Origin: Butyricicoccus_A sp963620595 | Lineage (GTDB): Bacteria; Bacillota; Clostridia; Oscillospirales; Butyricicoccaceae | Assembly: GCA_963620595.1 (NCBI GenBank) | Contig: CAVFAY010000024.1 | Span: 1-36,713 of the forward strand | Length of the DNA: 36,713 nucleotides | Direction: 5' to 3' | Shown here: one piece after another, positions 32,072 to 36,713 of the stretch | Layout: each line of letters begins with the position of its first letter | How positions within the stretch are numbered: position 1 is the stretch's first letter | Program-made: the position numbers and the translations under genes | Notes under the pieces: generated by a model | Told to the model about the DNA's origin: nothing | The model's database searches: none | What the model saw: only the letters and a program-made list of their open reading frames with translations

Positions 32072-32389
32072 TCACACCTCTTTTTTTGCTTGAACGCCGT
32101 ATTGAGTCTGTACCTGCATCCCTTCTGTAAGTGGAGTAATACAGGTGCGGACGTTGGGCTTTCCGTTTACGATCATGACACAGTCTGTGCATCTGCCGAT
32201 GGCACAGAATACACCACGCGGTTCATGCTTCTTTGCGGTGTATCGGTGAACCATGATGCCGTTTACTTTTAACGCTGCCATGATTGGCTCTCCCTCAATA
32301 CCCTCCAGAGGATTTCCGTCATAGTAAAACGTTACTTTGCGTCCCTCTGGACTTTCTCCTAAAATCGGATGATTTTGAATTCTATCCAT
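32072..32389 (-). CDS. 2Fe-2S ferredoxin-like small subunit (HcnA-like)
   Basis: 105 residues. It begins with VTFYYDGNPLEGIEGEPIMAAL, the beta-grasp of 2Fe-2S ferredoxins and of SoxA N-terminal domains. Ligands are C62, C67 and C70 (VFCAIGRCTDCVM) and a later Cys in VRTC. It is the first gene of the four-subunit dehydrogenase operon. Its ribosome site is GAGGAGGAA. The leader carries the attenuator and the promoter carries box B. Confidence 0.93.
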   Translation of the reverse strand: MDRIQNHPILGESPEGRKVTFYYDGNPLEGIEGEPIMAALKVNGIMVHRYTAKKHEPRGVFCAIGRCTDCVMIVNGKPNVRTCITPLTEGMQVQTQYGVQAKKEV

Positions 32390-32417
32390 CCTCTGTTCCT
32401 CCTCGGTATATCATGAG

Positions 32418-32463
32418 AATAAAAAAGACATCGATCAGTTTTTTTCTGACCGACGCCTTTGTC
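32418..32463 (-). promoter_or_regulatory. Leader terminator/antiterminator of the dehydrogenase operon
   Basis: On the minus strand GACAAAGGCGTC (32452-32463, hexaloop AAAGGC) overlaps the 5' arm of a 15-bp hairpin (32424-32460, three wobbles, seven-A loop) followed by TTTTTTATT. It therefore reads as an intrinsic terminator before the first gene, with a competing small hairpin. Confidence 0.65.
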
Positions 32464-32477
32464 TTAGCTTGTCTCTT

Positions 32478-32520
32478 AGTATAGATGGTACGAAGCAAAT
32501 TGTCTTGTAAAAAACGATAC
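32478..32520 (-). promoter_or_regulatory. Promoter with 19-bp box B, dehydrogenase operon
   Basis: On the minus strand the same 19-bp box as at 28995-29013 (here 32502-32520) stands exactly 18 bp before TATACT (32478-32483). The box touches the last base of the upstream GIY-YIG gene. The intervening 18 bp differ from site A, so only the box and its spacing are conserved. Confidence 0.75.
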
Positions 32521-32855
32521 TACTTGCTGCTTGCATTAGGGGAAAGGAGTACTGCTCCATTGGGACGAATGGTAATTCGGGTGTAATCTTCTGACAGAGG
32601 AATGGCGGAATCGTCTTGAATGAGTAATTCTTTCTTCGCCTTGCTTAAATGCTTAAGCTGATATTCCAAACGGGAAGCCGCGGCGCGGTCTGCACTGCAC
32701 CAAGCGGCTTCCATACGGACAGGACGATGGACGGCAGTGTATTTGGCGCCGCCTGCCAGCTTGCCGCAGTGCTGCGCGAATCGGCGGGCAGGATCCGTCG
32801 TGATGCCTGCATATAATGTGCGGTCCTCGCAGCGCAATAAGTAAGTGTAATACAT
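32520..32855 (-). CDS. GIY-YIG nuclease-superfamily protein (UPF0213 type)
   Basis: 111 residues. It starts MYYTYLLRCEDRTLYAGITTD, the stand-alone GIY-YIG fold with the variant TYL...YAG core. ARRFAQH with the conserved Arg follows, then EYQLKHLSKAKKE. Such small proteins are widespread; nuclease activity is assumed by fold and the target is unknown. I start at 32855, which has AAAAGGAG upstream on the minus strand; the in-frame extension of 28 residues has no ribosome site. A TGC-TATACT extended -10 lies at 32883-32891. Confidence 0.88.
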   Translation of the reverse strand: MYYTYLLRCEDRTLYAGITTDPARRFAQHCGKLAGGAKYTAVHRPVRMEAAWCSADRAAASRLEYQLKHLSKAKKELLIQDDSAIPLSEDYTRITIRPNGAVLLSPNASSK

Positions 32856-32882
32856 GCGAAATCTCCTTTTTGACATGCATTT

Positions 32883-32891
32883 AGTATAGCA
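32883..32891 (-). promoter_or_regulatory. Extended -10 of the GIY-YIG gene
   Basis: TGC-TATACT on the minus strand, about 28 bp before the chosen ATG. The -35 is weak. Confidence 0.45.
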
Positions 32892-33007
32892 TAAGTAGAT
32901 TTGACAAAAGCGCCAAAAACAAGCGATGAAATTTGACAAAAATTATCAATTGTGACCATAAAATACATATTTATGGCGGGAAAGTGAAAGACTTTATCCT
33001 GCGATCA

Positions 33008-33016
33008 TGCTATACT
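33008..33016 (+). promoter_or_regulatory. Possible extended -10 promoter of the sugar-binding lipoprotein gene
   Basis: TGC-TATACT about 115 bp before the start, leaving an AT-rich leader. There is no good -35. No other clear promoter is visible in 32892-33120. Confidence 0.35.
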
Positions 33017-33130
33017 GATGGCAGAAAAAGAGAAGTAAATAAAAAAGCATTCGTGTATTTTTTAATACAAATTATGCGTATATTTTTGACATTATGATAT
33101 GTAATGCGAAGAAAGAGAGGAATGATGAGG

Positions 33131-34153
33131 ATGAAACGAACAGCGGCGACAATTTTAGCAGGGGTACTGTGTGCTGGCATGATGACCGGATGCGGCACAT
33201 CGGGAACGGCACAGGGCAGCGCAAAGACCAATAAAGTAACCGTGTCGGATTACGATGGCAAGATTACTCTCGTCATTGCGACAAAGGATGAATACTTGGG
33301 TACGCTGGACAATGCAGTAAAGGCTGCTGCCGAAATGAACGGTGTAGAACTGAATTCTGTTGATTGCGGTGCGGATCAGGACAAGCAAAACGATGCGATT
33401 CGTGCGGCTGCACAGAATGAAGTGGATGCGCTGATTGTCAATTTGGCGGATGACAATCGAGCCAAGGATGCCATTGATGCAGCAGAAGATATACCAATTG
33501 TCTTCGTCAATCGCTGCCCGGCAGATACCTCTTTACTGGATGATACGCATGTTTATGTTGGCTCGGATGAGTCTGCCTCCGGTGTGATGCAGGGCGAACT
33601 GCTGGCGGATGCGCTGAAAAAGGATGGACAAACCGAAGCGCATTACTTTATGCTGAAGGGTACGGAAGGACTGCTGCACACAACAGCACGTTCAGAAGAT
33701 GTCATTGAGACGCTGCAGAAAAACGGCATTACCGCCAAAGAAACCATTCCGGCTGTTGAATGTGATTTTTCCCGCAGTGTAGCGATGGAGAAAGTCAATG
33801 CTTTGCTTGCTAACGGCGCGGATTTCTCCAAGGTGGATACAATTATTTCTAACAACGATGATATGGCGCTTGGTGCGATTGAAGCACTGAAGCAGGCGGG
33901 CGTGGACATCTCTGAGAAGAAAATTGTGGGTGTGGACGGTATCAATACCGGTCTGCAAGCGATTTTAGACGGTGATATGACAGCGACTGTTTTTCAAAAT
34001 GCATCGGGGCAGGCGACAGCAGCGTTGCAGGCGGCAATCAATTTGGCTTCCAAACAGAAAGTCAATGCGGGTATCTCGTATGAACTAGACGGTCATACGA
34101 TTTGGATTCCATTTGAAAAAGTTACAGTGGACAATGTTGAGGAATATTATTGA
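33131..34153 (+). CDS. Sugar-binding lipoprotein, periplasmic-binding protein type 4 (galactose/ribose-like)
   Basis: 340 residues from the chosen ATG. MKRTAATILAGVLCAGMMTGCG is an ideal lipoprotein signal with Cys near residue 21. The mature part is the two-lobe sugar-binding fold: AAAQNEVDALIVNLAD, VFVNRCP, the TIISNNDDMALGAIEALKQAG hinge region and IVGVDGINTG. Closest in feel to methyl-galactoside binding MglB. No permease or ATPase is adjacent, so it either serves a transporter elsewhere or acts as a sensor. Starts at 33104, 33122 or 33125 are also possible; AGAGAGG (33114-33120) best suits 33125 or 33131. Confidence 0.88.
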   Translation: MKRTAATILAGVLCAGMMTGCGTSGTAQGSAKTNKVTVSDYDGKITLVIATKDEYLGTLDNAVKAAAEMNGVELNSVDCGADQDKQNDAIRAAAQNEVDALIVNLADDNRAKDAIDAAEDIPIVFVNRCPADTSLLDDTHVYVGSDESASGVMQGELLADALKKDGQTEAHYFMLKGTEGLLHTTARSEDVIETLQKNGITAKETIPAVECDFSRSVAMEKVNALLANGADFSKVDTIISNNDDMALGAIEALKQAGVDISEKKIVGVDGINTGLQAILDGDMTATVFQNASGQATAALQAAINLASKQKVNAGISYELDGHTIWIPFEKVTVDNVEEYY

Positions 34154-34158
34154 ACTCT

Positions 34159-34189
34159 AAAAAAACTCTCGCTTCGGCGGGAGTTTTTT
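34159..34189. terminator. Bidirectional terminator with UUCG tetraloop
   Basis: Stem actctcgc/gcgggagt closed by a c(TTCG)g tetraloop, flanked by seven As and seven Ts. It serves the sugar-binding gene and the convergent membrane protein gene, whose stop codon touches it. Confidence 0.92.
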
Positions 34190-34914
34190 TAGCGGCGATA
34201 CCGTTTGATATATGGGAGATTCATGCAGAGCATGACGAGAAAAACGATACCGGCAAATAACACGAGATAGAGCGCGTGACTGCCGTGCGCCCAGCGGGCA
34301 AGCAGCTCAAGCGGCGAATCCGGAGAGGGCAATTGCAGAAACATATAATTGGTGTGCCATCGTGTATCGAACCAATATATCGGCGGAACAACAGCGCATA
34401 GAAATAAAATTGGTTTCCAAATGGCGGATAACCGAGGTATGATTTCGCCGGAAGCAGTTTGAAGTATAATATAAAAAACGAGGAGACCATGCGCCAGAAA
34501 ACTGTGCAGAGAGACAAAACTCCAAAATGGATAGTGCGTCCAATCGGGAAAGAGCATCGCACAACAGGCGCCGGGCAGACATAGCGTATAGAGCACTTGC
34601 CCGAGCCAGTCGGGCTTCCAGATACTGTGCAGGATACAGAGATAGACGGCAAGACCGCATAAATGCAGTGGCAGTTCATAAATGGATAATCCGCCAATTC
34701 GCCAGTATACGACATATCGGAGGATATCGAGTAAGAAAATTGTCAGACCGAGTGCGTGAGAAAATGAATGGCGGGTGGAATCCGACTGCCTTTTATACCA
34801 GCGCGCGCCGATCAGGCACGAGAGAAAGGTACTCGCGAGTGTACACAAGTGCGGGATGCCATACAAGGAAAAGCCCGCGGAATGGGGAAGTTGTGTCTCA
34901 TAGACAAAAAACAT
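34189..34914 (-). CDS. YwaF/TIGR02206-type integral membrane protein
   Basis: 241 residues with about seven hydrophobic helices. ELPLHLCGLAVYL is the family motif; PDWTHYPFWSFVSLHSFLAHGLLV and the WHTNYMFLQLPSPDSPL loop (a conserved N-Y/F-M-F-L-x-x-P segment) are also typical of YwaF, relatives of eukaryotic TMEM164. No function is established in bacteria. The start has CGGAG eight bases upstream. It follows, after a terminator, the membrane-protein gene at 34969. Confidence 0.82.
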   Translation of the reverse strand: MFFVYETQLPHSAGFSLYGIPHLCTLASTFLSCLIGARWYKRQSDSTRHSFSHALGLTIFLLDILRYVVYWRIGGLSIYELPLHLCGLAVYLCILHSIWKPDWLGQVLYTLCLPGACCAMLFPDWTHYPFWSFVSLHSFLAHGLLVFYIILQTASGEIIPRLSAIWKPILFLCAVVPPIYWFDTRWHTNYMFLQLPSPDSPLELLARWAHGSHALYLVLFAGIVFLVMLCMNLPYIKRYRR

Positions 34915-34928
34915 TGTGTGTCTCCGTG

Positions 34929-34963
34929 AAAAAATCCGTCCTGCACCATCGCAGAACGGATTT
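34929..34963 (-). terminator. Intrinsic terminator after the 111-residue membrane protein gene
   Basis: 13-bp stem on the minus strand (aaatccgttctgc/gcaggacggattt, one wobble), 6-nt loop, then six Ts. Confidence 0.85.
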
Positions 34964-34968
34964 CTTGC

Positions 34969-35304
34969 TTATTTTTTAAACGGCCAGATTTCTAATCCGA
35001 GCTTTTTTCGTGTGCGGCGATATACAAAGTATATCCAGAGTGTCGGAATATTAGTCACGATGAAAGAGAAAATCGCCGTGAGAACCATCGCCATGATACC
35101 ATAGCCCTGTCCTTGCATCGTTTCTACCAGTGATGGGGTGGATTTGATGACAGAAAACAGAGATAAGATGAGAAATGCTGCGGGCATACCAAGACCGGCA
35201 TATTTAGAAGGGCGTTTGGCGAACATGCGCTCAAAATACCAAAGACCGAGCGCAATGACCGCCAAAATAATGAAGCTGACAAGCAGCGCAGACATAACAG
35301 TCAA
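34969..35304 (-). CDS. Small hypothetical membrane protein
   Basis: 111 residues. Predicted helices are at about 4-24, 38-54 and 68-95, and the C-terminus is basic (RRTRKKLGLEIWPFKK). The reading begins at TTG 35304, which has GGAGG seven bases upstream; an ATG three codons later (35295) lies too far from that ribosome site. It is 14 bp after mtnN on the same strand, so it is likely cotranscribed with it. I do not recognise the family. A link to the methyl cycle is only positional. Confidence 0.72.
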   Translation of the reverse strand: MTVMSALLVSFIILAVIALGLWYFERMFAKRPSKYAGLGMPAAFLILSLFSVIKSTPSLVETMQGQGYGIMAMVLTAIFSFIVTNIPTLWIYFVYRRTRKKLGLEIWPFKK

Positions 35305-35318
35305 AACGGAGCCTCCTA

Positions 35319-36002
35319 TTATTCCGAAAGTTCCAGCATTTTTAAGACGATGGAAGCGGAGGTGTGAGCGGCTTCGTCAATAAAGTTGTCATATGAAGTA
35401 TCGGCAGCATCATCGGCAGCATCCGACATAGTGCGAATGACCAGATACGGCTTGCGATACATATATGCTGCATGACCGATGGCAGCGCCTTCCATTTCGA
35501 CACAAACTGGGGCGTAACGTTCATTGATGGACTGCTTGACAGCAGCATCATTGACAAAAACATCGCCGGAAACAATGCGGCCGTGACGGAAGCGGCCTTC
35601 CATTTCCGGAAGAGCCCGACACGCGCTCTCGCACAGAGAAGCGAGGAAGGAATCGGCAGGGAAGAATGCACGCTTCGGATAATATTTGAGCATGACCTCA
35701 TCCTGATCGTGGAAACCAACTTCGCTGCTGATGACAACGTCCAGAATTTTTAAGCCGTGTCCCATGGCGCCGGCGATGCCGATGTTGATAATACAGTCTG
35801 CTTCAAACTGATTCATAACCGCAGCGGCGCAAACAGCGGCGTTTACCTTGCCGACACCACAGCAGACGAGAACAATTTGTTCGCAGCCGACGATTCCTTC
35901 ATAAAATACGGTTCCAAACATTGGTGTTTCGGAGGTGATGGTCATCTTATTGCGAATCAGAGCGACTTCTGCATCCAATGCGCCGAGAATACCCCATTTC
36001 AT
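35319..36002 (-). CDS. mtnN: 5'-methylthioadenosine/S-adenosylhomocysteine nucleosidase
   Basis: 227 residues, the usual size. It removes adenine from S-adenosylhomocysteine and methylthioadenosine; the former yields S-ribosylhomocysteine, the LuxS substrate. The N-terminus reads WGILGALDAEVALI; INIGIAGAMGHGL follows, and CVEMEGAAIGHAAY carries the ribose-binding Met-Glu. RTMSDAADD carries the catalytic Asp. I start at ATG 36002, with AAAGGAAAG upstream, and not 11 codons earlier. Divergent to luxS with overlapping promoter elements. Confidence 0.95.
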   Translation of the reverse strand: MKWGILGALDAEVALIRNKMTITSETPMFGTVFYEGIVGCEQIVLVCCGVGKVNAAVCAAAVMNQFEADCIINIGIAGAMGHGLKILDVVISSEVGFHDQDEVMLKYYPKRAFFPADSFLASLCESACRALPEMEGRFRHGRIVSGDVFVNDAAVKQSINERYAPVCVEMEGAAIGHAAYMYRKPYLVIRTMSDAADDAADTSYDNFIDEAAHTSASIVLKMLELSE

Positions 36003-36043
36003 AGTGATACTTTCCTTTCTGATTGAAAAATTCATGTATCTCT

Positions 36044-36072
36044 ATTATAAAAAGCAGGCTTGCATTCGTCAA
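36044..36072 (-). promoter_or_regulatory. Promoter of mtnN
   Basis: On the minus strand TTGACG (36067-36072), 17-bp spacer and perfect TATAAT (36044-36049). Its -35 lies inside the palindrome that also covers the luxS -35. Confidence 0.8.
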
Positions 36073-36077
36073 TGCAA
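36060..36077. promoter_or_regulatory. 18-bp palindrome at the luxS/mtnN divergent promoters (candidate operator)
   Basis: TTGCATT-CGTC-AATGCAA, a perfect 7-bp inverted repeat. It contains the -35 of luxS (36060-36065) and the -35 of mtnN (36067-36072), so one bound protein would affect both. Confidence 0.6.
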
Positions 36078-36088
36078 ATTCGTATAAT
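36060..36088 (+). promoter_or_regulatory. Promoter of luxS
   Basis: TTGCAT (36060-36065), 17-bp spacer, perfect TATAAT (36083-36088), 41 bp before the ATG. Confidence 0.8.
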
Positions 36089-36129
36089 GAGAGCAGGAAA
36101 ACATTGCACAGAAAAGGAGTATACAATAT

Positions 36130-36591
36130 ATGAAGCGCATTGCAAGTTTTTGCATCAACCATGATACGTTGACCGAGGGCATGTACACCTCTCGCGTAGA
36201 TGGTGATGTTGTCACCTATGATATTCGTATGGTAAAGCCGAATCATGGCATTTATTTGGATCCACCGGCTGCACACACATTTGAACACTTGTTTGCTACC
36301 TATGTAAGAAACACCAAGTACAGTGATGAAGTCGTTTATGTCGGCCCGATGGGCTGCCGCACGGGCTTTTATTTCCTTGTTCGTGAGACGATGGGACAGG
36401 AGACAGCCATTCAGCTGGTCAAAGAGACGATGCAGTTCGTCTGTGCGTTTGAAGGAACGATTCCTGGCTCTGCAAAGGAAGAATGCGGCAATTATCTGTC
36501 TCATGATTTGGAAGGTGCCAAGCGCATCGCGGAAAAGATGAGAGAAGTATTGAAAGACTGGACACCGGAGCAGCTGGCATATCCAGAATAA
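36130..36591 (+). CDS. luxS: S-ribosylhomocysteine lyase
   Basis: 153 residues. It cleaves S-ribosylhomocysteine to homocysteine and the AI-2 precursor DPD. The metal site HTFEH is at 49-53 (H49, H53, with E52), and the third ligand C119 is in KEECGNYLSH. C76 in GPMGCRTGFY matches the catalytic cysteine. The ribosome site is AAAAGGAG. It is paired head-to-head with mtnN, giving both steps of S-adenosylhomocysteine recycling. Confidence 0.97.
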   Translation: MKRIASFCINHDTLTEGMYTSRVDGDVVTYDIRMVKPNHGIYLDPPAAHTFEHLFATYVRNTKYSDEVVYVGPMGCRTGFYFLVRETMGQETAIQLVKETMQFVCAFEGTIPGSAKEECGNYLSHDLEGAKRIAEKMREVLKDWTPEQLAYPE

Positions 36592-36630
36592 GCAGATGGA
36601 AATTTTTTGAGAAAAATTTCAAAGAAACTG

Positions 36631-36659
36631 TTGACAACTGTCGAGAAAAATGATATCCT
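36631..36659 (+). promoter_or_regulatory. Strong promoter at the window edge, probably of a stable RNA operon
   Basis: Perfect TTGACA (36631-36636), 17-bp spacer, TATCCT (36654-36659). It is followed by GCACTCGACGAGAGCGC, which matches the start region of the tRNA-Met transcript. No coding start is seen in the remaining 54 bases. Confidence 0.65.
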
Positions 36660-36713
36660 ATTCAGGCACTCGACGAGAGCGCGGACGTCAAATGAATGAA
36701 AAGCAATGATCGG

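Noticed and set aside
36595..36625. AT-rich inverted repeat after luxS (gaaatttttt/aaaaatttc)
   Set aside because: It has no GC core and no T run in the proper place, so I do not call it a terminator.

Overview
This window looks like chromosomal DNA of a spore-forming, gut-type anaerobic Clostridia. Three things point there: dipicolinate synthase genes, a spoVT gene behind a sigma-G-like promoter, and selenium-dependent molybdenum hydroxylase genes. The moderate GC content would suit Oscillospirales/Butyricicoccaceae relatives, but that placement is a guess. No phage, transposon, integrase, rRNA or CRISPR array is visible. Gene order is compact, with many ATGA/GTGA start-stop overlaps and clear intrinsic terminators.

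Layout. Positions 1-7186 are a mixed housekeeping and sporulation block: dpaA-dpaB; argF convergent to it; an S-layer-anchored glycerophosphodiesterase followed by a 45-residue ORF; a hexapeptide acetyltransferase with a cysteine-rich redox-family protein; spoVT; initiator tRNA-Met; and a zinc-ribbon membrane protein. Positions 7212-23530 hold one co-directional set of 19 genes. Its parts are selenium activation and delivery (selD, yedF, a class V aminotransferase, DUF3343), hydroxylase maturation (XdhC-like, yqeC, yqeB, mocA), the three-subunit Mo/FAD/2Fe-2S hydroxylase, a ModE-like regulator, cofactor synthesis (MoeA-like, moaC, moaA, MOSC-MogA fusion) and molybdate uptake (modABC). A xanthine/uracil-type permease with its own promoter follows, which suggests purine oxidation. 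No selA/selB or moaD/moaE is present here.

Positions 25112-32389 (minus strand) hold two linked transcription units. The upstream unit encodes a four-subunit flavin/Fe-S amino- or imino-acid dehydrogenase resembling opine oxidase, HcnABC or dye-linked proline dehydrogenase. The downstream unit encodes an ornithine-cyclodeaminase-family protein, an AraC regulator, a divergent P-II protein and an APC amino acid permease. Both promoters carry the same 19-bp box exactly 18 bp before the -10, and both leaders carry a terminator-like hairpin whose 5' arm contains the same short stem-loop motif. I consider this block, with its apparent shared two-layer control and a P-II paired with a non-ammonium transporter, the best candidate for an undescribed system.

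Positions 32520-36713 hold a GIY-YIG protein, an orphan sugar-binding lipoprotein, two membrane proteins, and mtnN divergent from luxS around an 18-bp palindrome that overlaps both -35 elements. The window ends at a strong promoter whose first transcribed bases match those of the tRNA-Met promoter, so a stable RNA operon may start just beyond the edge.
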